Translations under genes and position numbers: made by a program
Notes under the pieces: model-generated
What the model was told of the DNA's origin: nothing
The model's database searches: none
The model's input: the letters and a program-made list of their open reading frames with translations, nothing else
From: an uncultured Kordia sp.
Lineage (GTDB): Bacteria; Bacteroidota; Bacteroidia; Flavobacteriales; Flavobacteriaceae
Assembly (NCBI RefSeq): GCF_947489565.1
Contig: NZ_CANLEA010000005.1
Span: 186,001-250,000, forward strand
Length of the DNA: 64,000 nucleotides
Direction of reading: 5' to 3'
Part shown: positions 27,401 through 35,768 of the stretch, in pieces
Layout of the letters: every line of letters begins with the position of its first letter
Numbering within the stretch: position 1 is the stretch's first letter

Positions 27401-29670
27401 CGGTAACAATCAGTATCACAGGAAATCCAGTGCCATGTACCGTAACAACTGATTTAGAATTAGATTTCTCAAGACCTGTAGGCAACAGTGTAACGGTACC
27501 GCCAATTATCTGTCACCGACTCATAGAAACAACGCCTGCGTGGACACAAATTATCATAACACCTTCTGATGCAACATTAACGTCTCCAGAAGATGCTTCG
27601 CCAAGCTTTATAGAACAAAACAATGATGGAAACTACTTCATTGATCCAGCAAAAGTACTAAATGAACTAGCAGGTAATCCAATTACATTTGCTATAAATG
27701 GAGAAATTGTAGATGGCGTATCAACACGTGTCGCTAAATTGCCAAGTACTATAAATACAGACATACCAACTTTTGATGTGATAGCATGGGATGAAACAGG
27801 TGTGAATATAAATATTAGAGCTGAACACACATTCCAATCAGAAAACTATATTCAATATCGTTGGATTGATTTAAACAATGATAACACAGAAATTGGAACT
27901 ACAAGAAACCTCCCGAATTTTAGAATTGAAAACGGAGGAGAAGCCACAGTAACCGTAAATTACAGACTTGTGATGAGTGTTATTGGGTTGGAAGATTCTT
28001 GTACAGAAACGTTCAATATTAATTTTACGATTAACAGACCTAGTCTAGAAATACCACGAGGTATTTGTTTCGGACAATCGATAGAATTAGGTGTAAACGC
28101 AGGTGATGTAGTCACTACTTCATTAAGCAATAACGTAATAGAAAACAATGATGGGATCATTACTTTTGAATCAGGATTTGTATTAGACGCAGATATAGAT
28201 CAAGAAATACAAATTTTTATAAACGGCTCGCCAGTAGGAATAACAAGAGTATACAAACTTCCAACAGATGGCAATATTGATAGAGGTTATCAATTGGATC
28301 GTTGGGATGGAGGTGATTTAATCATAGATCTTGGACATGATATACGAATACCAAATATCGCTAATCCTGAAAACTATTTAGAAGCAAAATGGTTTGATGA
28401 AAATGGAAACCCAATCGCAACCACTACAAATCATAGAATTCTTGCAGGTGGAAATGACGTAAACTTAACATATACAATAGTTATTTGTGTACAATCTAGC
28501 TTAATGGATGCAGATCCTTGTGAAACAATTCCAATTAATGTGACAATTAGTGAAGACGCACCAACACCAGATCTACCAACCGATTTAGGTTTACTAGATA
28601 GATATTGTTGGAAAGAAGGAGATCCTGCATTCAGCATTCCTATTGCTGTATCACCAACCGATTTTGTGATTACGTCACCACAAGTAGGAACTAGTATATT
28701 AAGACAAAATGCAGCTTCACATACATTCAGAGCTTCGGCAATTTCAAATACGCTCGCTGGAGAACTTATTGAATTTAGAATTGGAACAACGCCAATCGAT
28801 TCAACAACAGTATACAAATTGCCAGCAGAAAATACGATTGCACATGATCGATCAAACTCACAATTTCAAAATGGAAGCTATGAATTTAGATTCAGTCATA
28901 CTTTTGATGACAAAGACTATTTTGAATATGAAGTTATAGAAATACAAACAGGACAACAAATTGGTCAAGTAGCGCCAGGTGTCTTTAAAATATCTGCAGA
29001 CAATTCTGTTAATGTAAGATGTAGTGTTAGAATATCTATTCCAAATTTATGTACAACAGAAGTTGTTACTGTAACGGTTTCTGATATAAGGCTCACCGAA
29101 CCAACAGAACCAACAGAACCTACAAATCCAACAACAGGCTTTAGAACACTCAATTGTGGGACGCCTTATGTTGACAGGTTGAACGAATTAGGAGTAAATA
29201 CGGGCATACAAGACTTAGAAAACAAATTCTTCTCTGAGCCATTTAGTAATGCTATTACGGGCAATGTCATAAACCCAATGAGAAATGTAGTCAAGCAAAT
29301 ACAAGAATCTACAGACGTAAACAATGATAGTATTGGAGCAATCAGTCAAATTAATGGATTGCGTCAAGAATTAAATAATAAATATTTGCGAAGTTCAGGA
29401 TTCACGGGTGATAAAAAATCCATCTTAGAATTAGACGAACTCTTGGAAATCATGTCATTAGAATTACTGCGTTGTGTAGATGAAAATAATGCTGAATTAA
29501 GAACGATTTACAATGAAATGATTAACGTTTCCAATACTAGAGAAGCTGATTATGGAGACAATTCACGATCAAAAATCACACAAGAATATCTAGATAGTTT
29601 TGACACCAAAGATGATACATTTAAAACAACGATCAGCAATACATTTGTCAAAGGAGGAAGTGTAAGATAA
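24451..29670 (+). CDS. Giant eCIS structural protein with four tandem Ig-like modules (position of Afp13)
   Basis: The 1739-residue protein has three parts. Residues 1 to about 840 are globular and open with REPYLHTLNTRGNIYEEFLP and VGCGLNIVSYSNSYIEIGQG, a style seen in large Bacteroidota eCIS baseplate-associated proteins. Residues about 843-1545 hold four divergent repeats of 165-180 residues. Each starts with a YC/IC pair and contains an (I/L)TSP-like strand, a FxINGxxxxxxxxVxKLP segment and a WDxxxxxNI strand; these look like paired beta-sandwich domains. A TEPTEPTEPTNPTTG linker follows, then a helical C-terminal part. It occupies the place of the afp13 fibre gene, and no other fibre gene lies inside the locus. 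A role as a baseplate-attached fibre or cage is inferred. No signal peptide is present. Confidence 0.72.
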   Translation: MKTIEKREPYLHTLNTRGNIYEEFLPDQVLTHKNLNKVVNYFEDQDRLGRVYLIGVGVGCGLNIVSYSNSYIEIGQGVGVTTDGDIIKSETRRFHYYSVLTDRASYELFDGLQVYEIYEQEGAGRPNGELPLSSFTSNESGALKDYILVAYVEDYTEDEGLCGGSGCDETGNKVYSNLKFLLVHKSNKSALVAEDTIYNSHDVLSYYDTLPELCMPRLLLTKDNTTSGISIHDQFTTSFSLKTDLYNGITTIIDRFSHRINFAKFGVTIPQITAYFDDIFVVQDEPYIQYKYDLLKDLIDTYREIRDLILFTRFECVANINAFPKHLLLGTLEEATRLQTRHEFYPSPTVSENDENLMAIRALCIKFFNQLKEYRIPNTSSAAIKITPSKNYEFKLSERSIPYYYETKNSLISNWNPLAIQLRKLKKHLGYHVANLQNIPCVQKPLEYSHLDKDFYRIEGHIGKDFRSALRKINSLKAKYNLAFDVKTVSIGFPVNKVSLEDDTCNTKDYSILLQTWEQEFCCVAESATEFFSKYQFDDLGNNDTSTSIYALATQDQQQVLQLLGRRSATGETTNPEKIEGRTINTNVDALEVDAGQRTESARYSQSLQYAIDEAYSYVGTQNVAGLYLATVALGIIDQAQGTVDRGSDYFFYTEAPIKIIAGLADIKRNFLKSLDEVYVTEKWTALNNAIDGLCTHVDQVLFAISEATDDATYGTKTHDKMYEFFIYELSKICCLKEKLAWLKAQIDEIRDNLYRELILSRLIEKHPGIEHMAGVPKGGTFLMVYLGGTEELLEDETRLSQFNGIVQFDFALPYMCCSDCPPETIVYNAEPDITLTISKTKYCLPTDEGQVDFIIGPADGIITSPQGDAFIVATDSGYAFDPTAVPDDLLGQPLTFLVNGTTPLVPLELCVFKLPTDITPSVEFLSWDETGINLDLLLSHDLDTQTYYSYIWNRADGSEIAITKEVIAAFFANPGDTFQETFTVTISITGNPVPCTVTTDLELDFSRPVGNSVTVPPIICHRLIETTPAWTQIIITPSDATLTSPEDASPSFIEQNNDGNYFIDPAKVLNELAGNPITFAINGEIVDGVSTRVAKLPSTINTDIPTFDVIAWDETGVNINIRAEHTFQSENYIQYRWIDLNNDNTEIGTTRNLPNFRIENGGEATVTVNYRLVMSVIGLEDSCTETFNINFTINRPSLEIPRGICFGQSIELGVNAGDVVTTSLSNNVIENNDGIITFESGFVLDADIDQEIQIFINGSPVGITRVYKLPTDGNIDRGYQLDRWDGGDLIIDLGHDIRIPNIANPENYLEAKWFDENGNPIATTTNHRILAGGNDVNLTYTIVICVQSSLMDADPCETIPINVTISEDAPTPDLPTDLGLLDRYCWKEGDPAFSIPIAVSPTDFVITSPQVGTSILRQNAASHTFRASAISNTLAGELIEFRIGTTPIDSTTVYKLPAENTIAHDRSNSQFQNGSYEFRFSHTFDDKDYFEYEVIEIQTGQQIGQVAPGVFKISADNSVNVRCSVRISIPNLCTTEVVTVTVSDIRLTEPTEPTEPTNPTTGFRTLNCGTPYVDRLNELGVNTGIQDLENKFFSEPFSNAITGNVINPMRNVVKQIQESTDVNNDSIGAISQINGLRQELNNKYLRSSGFTGDKKSILELDELLEIMSLELLRCVDENNAELRTIYNEMINVSNTREADYGDNSRSKITQEYLDSFDTKDDTFKTTISNTFVKGGSVR
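26977..29085 (+). repeat. Four tandem protein-level modules within the giant eCIS protein
   Basis: Modules begin near 26977 (YCLPTDEGQ), 27508 (ICHRLIETTP), 28063 (ICFGQSIELG) and 28603 (YCWKEGDPA). Each has a V(F/A/Y)KLP element about 65-75 residues in. Divergence at the DNA level is high, so the duplication is old. Confidence 0.65.
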
Positions 29671-29671
29671 T

Positions 29672-31396
29672 ATGCATACAATCCATAACATAGCGTTTGA
29701 AGTAGATGTCAACTACGACAATTCGTTGGTTTCTTGGGAACAATACTATGTCGATTTTTTTCAAGAACGATTATTGCCGCGGGTAGAACGTATGTGCGAT
29801 GATTGGGATAAAAAACATCCAAATACGAGATGTATAATCGATGAAATTGATATTGATGTTGAGGTAAATGATTTAGATTTAGAAACCTTGCAAAAAGAAA
29901 TCATTCAGCAAATAAGTCAACAATTAAACAGCATACAAGCGGATGGAAATAGTTCCGATGGAAACATAATAGCAACGATTACCAAAGAAGCTTCTCCGTT
30001 TGATGCTTTGATAAGTTATTTGCATGATGGAATCCTTCCGGGATACATTTCTGTAAAAGTTTTTAAAGAATGGTTGGGAACTATTATTGAGTTCACTTCC
30101 GTGGAAAAAAACAAATTAACGACACTATTTGCCAACAAAAAAGATGCTATAGAACGTATGTTGTCGCTATTGCGGAATGATTATGAGAAATTTTCAAAAC
30201 TCATCGAAAGCAAGCAAGAAATCACGTCTCAATTTATAAAACTAGAAACCACATTCTTTCAACAATTCTTGAAGGTTATCTGCACGCAATTCAAACTGAC
30301 TTACAAACCAGAAGAAGTTGAAATTTGGTTTAAAACTTTAGGATTTAGTAGTTCTTTGCCACAATTCTCAAAAACATTCATGCAGTTGCTTACGCCAAAA
30401 GCACAAGCGGAAAACAAACGTTTCAAACAAATTGATGAACTACAACTAACAGTATTGGTTTTACAAGCCATTACACAATATGAGCAAGGAGAAAGTATCA
30501 CAATAAAGGCTTCAAAAATAGCAACAATTGTCAATGATGACAAAGGAAAAGCGGAAGCAGGCAATGTACCAACGATAACAACATCTACTAAAAACACGAG
30601 TTCCAAAGAAACAGCAAAAAACACGGAAAGTAAATCGCAAAATAGTGAGGATAAACATAAAATTCAAGAAAGCAACAACGCAGAAAAAGCAACAACAAAG
30701 GAGTTTCAAACAACGCAAAATCTAAACGACGAAGCAAAAGAACATCCAACAAAAACTACCAAAGAAACGGCTGAAACGACTGAAATAGGTAACGATCAGG
30801 CTAAGAAAGCGGCAGAGTCCAATCTCGCGAAAGCGCATTTACTACAACAAAAAGCAAAAGAGTTTTCAGAAACGACAGTAACTCGAAAATCAACGGCAAA
30901 AGATATGGCATTAACCACAGAAAAAGCAGGACTAATTTTGCTACATCCGTTCCTATTAAGGTTTTTTGAGGGTGTCGGATTGCTCTCAGAAGACAAGCAA
31001 ATCACCGATATTGGCAAAGCATGTATGCTCTTACATTTCCTAGCAACCGAAACAGAAGAAGTGACAGATATTGAGTTGACACTCGAAAAAATACTTCTAG
31101 GAATTCCATTAGAAACCATCATAAACTATCAAACACCACTTACGGAAAAAGACAAAAATCTTTGTGAAGAACTGTTATTAGCAGTATTAGAACATTGGGT
31201 TGTACTCAAAAAAAGTACGATCAATACGTTGCGAGATATGTTTTTAAAGCGAGAAGGAAACCTCACTGTTTCAGAAAGCAATATAAAGCTCAAAATAGAA
31301 AGAGCAGCACAAGACATTTTACTAGAAAGAGTCCCGTGGAACATTAGTTTAATCCGCTTAAAATGGATGGAAAAAATGATGCATGTAGAATGGTAA
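29672..31396 (+). CDS. Contractile injection system tape-measure-family protein (CIS_TMP)
   Basis: The 574-residue protein starts with the CIS_TMP signature: IHNIAFEVDVNYDNSLVSWE, the segment FFQERLLPRVERMCDDWD, then CIIDEIDIDVEV. It is 1 bp after the giant gene. Residues about 300-390 form a Lys/Thr/Glu-rich low-complexity stretch that breaks the protein into an N-terminal and a C-terminal domain (HPFLLRFFEGVGLL, later LLHFLATETEEV). The family is annotated as a tape measure, although its real mechanistic role in eCIS is less certain; it may instead act in assembly or loading. There is no signal peptide. Confidence 0.85.
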   Translation: MHTIHNIAFEVDVNYDNSLVSWEQYYVDFFQERLLPRVERMCDDWDKKHPNTRCIIDEIDIDVEVNDLDLETLQKEIIQQISQQLNSIQADGNSSDGNIIATITKEASPFDALISYLHDGILPGYISVKVFKEWLGTIIEFTSVEKNKLTTLFANKKDAIERMLSLLRNDYEKFSKLIESKQEITSQFIKLETTFFQQFLKVICTQFKLTYKPEEVEIWFKTLGFSSSLPQFSKTFMQLLTPKAQAENKRFKQIDELQLTVLVLQAITQYEQGESITIKASKIATIVNDDKGKAEAGNVPTITTSTKNTSSKETAKNTESKSQNSEDKHKIQESNNAEKATTKEFQTTQNLNDEAKEHPTKTTKETAETTEIGNDQAKKAAESNLAKAHLLQQKAKEFSETTVTRKSTAKDMALTTEKAGLILLHPFLLRFFEGVGLLSEDKQITDIGKACMLLHFLATETEEVTDIELTLEKILLGIPLETIINYQTPLTEKDKNLCEELLLAVLEHWVVLKKSTINTLRDMFLKREGNLTVSESNIKLKIERAAQDILLERVPWNISLIRLKWMEKMMHVEW

Positions 31397-31424
31397 TATA
31401 ACTACAAAATAACTATAAATAACA

Positions 31425-34400
31425 ATGAATACAGCGCGCGTTCAAAAAAATACAACTGAAAAATCCAAAGGAAATTCCTCTGGATCAAGCTTGTTTATTG
31501 CGCCAACTCAATTAAAGAAAACGAACGAAAAATCTACTGAAAACGAAAGTCCAGACTTATTTATTGTTCCTTCACTTCAACAAGAAATGCAGGGAACACA
31601 AGAAACTTCTCAAATGTCTGAGATGGGAAGTACTTCTTTTATAAATAAAACTGCACAACCACAAACCACTGCTGTAGCGAATCCTACTGCGATAGAAGAA
31701 CAAAAAGAAGAAAGTGTAGAAACGCAAACTCAAGAAAAAACGGAAGCTGTAGCTCCAAAAGCAGAAACAATCGCAGAAAAAACAGCAACTGCAGAAGTAA
31801 ATGGAACTGCAAAAACACAGACGGAAGGCAAAGGAGAATCGAAAGCAGGACCGAATGGAAAAGGTACCAAAGGTAAAGGAAAAGGTGCAGCAGGAGGCGG
31901 AAAAGGATATTCCGTTCCAGGAGCAGCACAAGCAGGTATTCCAGAAATAGAAACCGTCAAAGAAGACGATGCGCCGCTAGCACTACCAACAGAAAATGGA
32001 AAAGTATATGCTGACGGATTGGTGAGTCAATCACCAACAAACTTCATGCGTGGCGTTAAAGAATCAAATACAACCTTATCGGAAGTTCGAAAAAATGAAC
32101 AAACAACACTTACAGATTCACTTCCAGAAATAGAACAACCTACAGGAGTTCCAACGAAATCTGCCGCACTAAAAGAAAAAGCGAAAGCAGCTTCCGATCA
32201 AGTTGGAGCAGAAATACAAGGAGACAAGTCAATTCTGGGCGATTTAACACCGACAGGAAAAGCAGAAGGCGCTCAAATTCCTACCGAAAGTGTACAACCT
32301 GCAAGCTCTGTATTGGCCAAAATAAAAAGCTTCTTTAGTATTGGAAAAAGCGGAAGCGAAGAAGATCGCAAGTCGGAAATAAAAAGTAGTATCAATAAAT
32401 TACCAACTTCAGAAAGTGTAAGTACCAATCCTGGAGAAAAGCCAACGGTTGATTTAACCGGACAGGCAGATCCAAACAAAAACAAAGATAATTTAGACGA
32501 ATCTGCTGCAACAACCAATAAAGAACAAGAAAAAAATCTTGCGGAAAGTAAGCTCTACAAAGGAGAAGATGATATCTATCCAGAAATGGAATTGGAAATG
32601 TTATCGCCAACAGTCGAATTGACTGCACCGCCAGAAACGGCAGCACTTTCAGAAGAAATACCAAACGTATCTGCAGAAGTAAAAAGTAGTTTTGATACGC
32701 AAGCAAAATCATACATCGACCAAGAATTGGAACCTGATATGCAAAAGCAAAATGAGGAGTATGATAAAATGCAAGCAGATCAGGAAAAAGAACGCATACA
32801 ATCTGAACAAGACATTGATGCAGAAACACAACGCGTAAAGCAAGAGCAAGAGACAGCGCAAAGTGATGCAAAATCGGATGTTGAAGCACAGCGTACGGAA
32901 TGGCAGCAAGAAAATGAAAATGTCAAAAAAGAATACAGCGAAAAATCAGAAGCTGAAAAGAAAAAAGTAGATGGTGATATTGATACACAAGTAAAAGATG
33001 CAGATACCAAAATCACTACTGAATACGATAAAGCTAAAAAAGAAGCAGACAAAGAAGTAGCCAAAACAGACCAAGAAGCAGCAGCGAAAAAAGCACAAGC
33101 GAAAAAAGATTCTGAAAAGAAAAGTTGGTGGGACAGAGCTATTGATGCCGTAAGTAGCTTCTTTGACAAGCTAAAAGAAGGACTCAACAAGCTTTTTGAT
33201 GGTTTACGAAAACTCGTCAAAGGACTAATTGAAGCTGCGAAAAAATTGGCCAACAAACTCATTGATCTTGCGCGAGATGCTATTGTGGGAATGATCAAAG
33301 CCTTTGGAGAAGCTTTAAAAGCTCTTGTAAACGTTGCTTTGGCAGCTTTCCCGAAACTTCGAGACAAATTTAATGCAGCTATTGATAGTGCCGTAAATGC
33401 CGCTGTAAAAGTGGTAAATACATTGGCAGAAGGACTCAAAAAAGCAGTAAGTGCTTTACTCGATGCACTCGGCGCCGTGCTCGACGCCATACTCGCAGCA
33501 TATCAAGCTTTATACAATTTATTGTTGGATGCAATGAAGTTCTTAGTGTCTGGTTTAATTCAAATCATACGTTTCTTATGGAATTTACAAGTAGGAGCGT
33601 GGTATGCGCCAGGACAATTCTTTGGAGCATTGGCAGAAGTTGCTTTAGGAGGAAATCCTGCAGAACCATTAAAGAATTTTGAAGTTCCGCTCGGACAAGA
33701 AGAAGCTTGGGCAGCAGCTATGGGTAAAAATGCGGGAGAACAAACAGCAGATGCAGCAAGTGCTACACAACCAATTCCAGAAGCATTACAATCAGTATTG
33801 ACAAAATCAGAACTAAGTAATGACGATGTTTCCATAGAGCCAAATCCAGCAGTAACCTTAGAACCTGAGTTGGTATCTAGCTTGCCACCATTACAAGAAG
33901 GCGTTCCGTTTGAGCTCGGAGGTGCAGGTCCAGATGCTGTAACCGCACAAGATTTCCAAGCGTCTGCAGCAGATGCAGCAGGATATGCATTACCGCCACA
34001 ACAAGTAGAGCAAACGGCAGAACAAAGCGCAGGAACAGCAAGTCAGTCTGTAGACCAAGCCGCTGAAAAGCCGCCAAAACCAGATTGGATTAACATGACC
34101 GATCCAGCAAAACTAGATCATTACAACGCACAGATGTTGGTAGAATCGGAAGAAGTTGGAAACGCAGAACCACAACCAGGAAAAGCACCTTCTACACCAA
34201 ATATGGACAATGATCCAGCAACATTAATTACAAAAACGGGACGTTTAGACATCGCAACACGTTTAGCGTTTATGGGACGTCAAATGATGACCGGACTGCA
34301 AGTATTTTGGAATAAAAACAAAGTATGGATTATTGCTGCCTTAGTAGCCGCATTAATTGCAGCAGGACTCATAGCGTTCTTTACAGGTGGTGCAGGATTA

Positions 34401-35759
34401 GTAGCCGCTGTAGACATAATTGTAAAAGCAATGGTGATTATTTTTGGAGCGTATGCAGTTTACCAAGCACTAGGACATATTTGGGATTATGTCAAAAAAG
34501 CCTGGGCAGGAGATGCTGTTGGAGCAGGTAAATCATTAGCGATGGCAATGGCTGTCATTGTGATGGAATTCTTATTAGATAAAATTCTACTAGGAATGGG
34601 GAAAGTCTTCAAGCGTGTCATGGCAGCAGCAAAAACAACTCGAATCGGTCAAAAAGTAATGAAAGGTGTCAACTTTGTTCGTAGCGGAGTTACCAAAACT
34701 GGAAACGTCATCAAAAAAGGAGTTGCCAGAATAAAAAATACACGCTTAGGAATACGAATCCAAGGTATGGTTGGAAAAGGAACTAAGAAATTAAGTAACT
34801 TACGTCAGAAAATATTAGAGAAGTTCAAATTCAAAAGAATTTGGTTTCAAAAAAGAGGAAAGTGGGTTGAACTTTGGGCTGAATTTAATCCTGATTTCAT
34901 GCTCTCCAGAACTGATCCTGATACTGGGAAAAATGTAGAAGTACATGCAGATAATAGGTTTAAAGCGCAAGCAGATAAACCAGAATGGAGAAGAAATACT
35001 GATGGAACCTATGAAGTGAAAGTAGATGCAAATTCTCCTTGGGAAAGTGCTAAAAGAGTCGATGATCAAATAGATGTAAATGCTAAATTTAAAACAGATG
35101 CTCAAGGTAACATCATAGAAGATTCATTTGCTCGTAATAGACCACAAAACCCTAAAAACAAAGCAGAAGTTGATGCACTTCCAGAATTAGATAGAAAAAT
35201 GCTAGATGCTGAAACAAGACGTACACAAATTGATACAGAAATAACAACAAGTAAAACACCAGAAGTAGAAGCAGCCTTAGCTAAAAAGAAAGCAAAACAA
35301 GATTTAACACCGCAAGAGCAAGCATTATTAGACGATCATTTTAAAGTAACTAATAAGAAAGTTAAGAATAGTGAACAAATTGGTGATATTGGAGCAGAAG
35401 ATGCTATCAAAAAGAAACATGGAAATATAAATCATACAGATACCTTTGAAGGTCCAGGTGTATTTGACCAAGTTCATAAAACAGATACGGGTGACTTTAT
35501 TTTAGTAGAAGCAAAAGGAGGAAGTTCTACCTTAGGTTCTGCTAAGCATGGTACACAACGTGTAGAACAAGGAACAAAAGAATATTTTGATTATGTTCTT
35601 GGAAGAATGCGAGGTTCTGGTGATGCTGCAAAAATGCGTATGGCAGATGATTTAGAGGCAGCGTATGATTTAGGAAATGTAAGATTTTATAAAGCACAAA
35701 CACCAATTAACTCTGCAGGACAAGCACAAAGTACAGTACTTACTGAGTTTTTAATATAA
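31425..35759 (+). CDS. Putative eCIS cargo toxin with C-terminal PD-(D/E)XK-like nuclease domain
   Basis: The 1444-residue protein has a modular toxin layout. Residues 1 to about 430 are disordered and rich in Ser/Thr/Glu/Gly. About 435-565 is a charged coiled coil, and 565-725 is a long run of amphipathic helices (KLKEGLNKLFDGLRKLVKGL). About 967-1020 is a hydrophobic pair of helices (IIAALVAALIAAGLIAFFTG). Residues about 1320-1444 are a compact domain with FDQVHKTDTGDFILVEAKGG. There D1348, E1362 and K1364 form a D-x13-E-x-K pattern as in restriction-endonuclease-like toxins, followed by GTQRVEQGTKEYFDYVLGRM. The downstream gene looks like an immunity gene. There is no signal peptide, as expected for cargo packed in the tube lumen or held at the baseplate. 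Delivery by this eCIS is inferred from position. Confidence 0.78.
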   Translation: MNTARVQKNTTEKSKGNSSGSSLFIAPTQLKKTNEKSTENESPDLFIVPSLQQEMQGTQETSQMSEMGSTSFINKTAQPQTTAVANPTAIEEQKEESVETQTQEKTEAVAPKAETIAEKTATAEVNGTAKTQTEGKGESKAGPNGKGTKGKGKGAAGGGKGYSVPGAAQAGIPEIETVKEDDAPLALPTENGKVYADGLVSQSPTNFMRGVKESNTTLSEVRKNEQTTLTDSLPEIEQPTGVPTKSAALKEKAKAASDQVGAEIQGDKSILGDLTPTGKAEGAQIPTESVQPASSVLAKIKSFFSIGKSGSEEDRKSEIKSSINKLPTSESVSTNPGEKPTVDLTGQADPNKNKDNLDESAATTNKEQEKNLAESKLYKGEDDIYPEMELEMLSPTVELTAPPETAALSEEIPNVSAEVKSSFDTQAKSYIDQELEPDMQKQNEEYDKMQADQEKERIQSEQDIDAETQRVKQEQETAQSDAKSDVEAQRTEWQQENENVKKEYSEKSEAEKKKVDGDIDTQVKDADTKITTEYDKAKKEADKEVAKTDQEAAAKKAQAKKDSEKKSWWDRAIDAVSSFFDKLKEGLNKLFDGLRKLVKGLIEAAKKLANKLIDLARDAIVGMIKAFGEALKALVNVALAAFPKLRDKFNAAIDSAVNAAVKVVNTLAEGLKKAVSALLDALGAVLDAILAAYQALYNLLLDAMKFLVSGLIQIIRFLWNLQVGAWYAPGQFFGALAEVALGGNPAEPLKNFEVPLGQEEAWAAAMGKNAGEQTADAASATQPIPEALQSVLTKSELSNDDVSIEPNPAVTLEPELVSSLPPLQEGVPFELGGAGPDAVTAQDFQASAADAAGYALPPQQVEQTAEQSAGTASQSVDQAAEKPPKPDWINMTDPAKLDHYNAQMLVESEEVGNAEPQPGKAPSTPNMDNDPATLITKTGRLDIATRLAFMGRQMMTGLQVFWNKNKVWIIAALVAALIAAGLIAFFTGGAGLVAAVDIIVKAMVIIFGAYAVYQALGHIWDYVKKAWAGDAVGAGKSLAMAMAVIVMEFLLDKILLGMGKVFKRVMAAAKTTRIGQKVMKGVNFVRSGVTKTGNVIKKGVARIKNTRLGIRIQGMVGKGTKKLSNLRQKILEKFKFKRIWFQKRGKWVELWAEFNPDFMLSRTDPDTGKNVEVHADNRFKAQADKPEWRRNTDGTYEVKVDANSPWESAKRVDDQIDVNAKFKTDAQGNIIEDSFARNRPQNPKNKAEVDALPELDRKMLDAETRRTQIDTEITTSKTPEVEAALAKKKAKQDLTPQEQALLDDHFKVTNKKVKNSEQIGDIGAEDAIKKKHGNINHTDTFEGPGVFDQVHKTDTGDFILVEAKGGSSTLGSAKHGTQRVEQGTKEYFDYVLGRMRGSGDAAKMRMADDLEAAYDLGNVRFYKAQTPINSAGQAQSTVLTEFLI

Positions 35760-35768
35760 AAGAACAAG

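Noticed and set aside
31572-31960. Overlapping minus-strand frames rich in Phe, Leu and Cys
   Set aside because: They are shadows of the low-complexity N-terminus of the toxin gene; they have no promoter or homology.
32780-33490. Long minus-strand open frame of 236 codons opposite the toxin gene
   Set aside because: It is antisense to a repetitive Lys/Glu/Ala-rich coding region, is Ser/Ala/Phe-rich, and is a codon-bias shadow.
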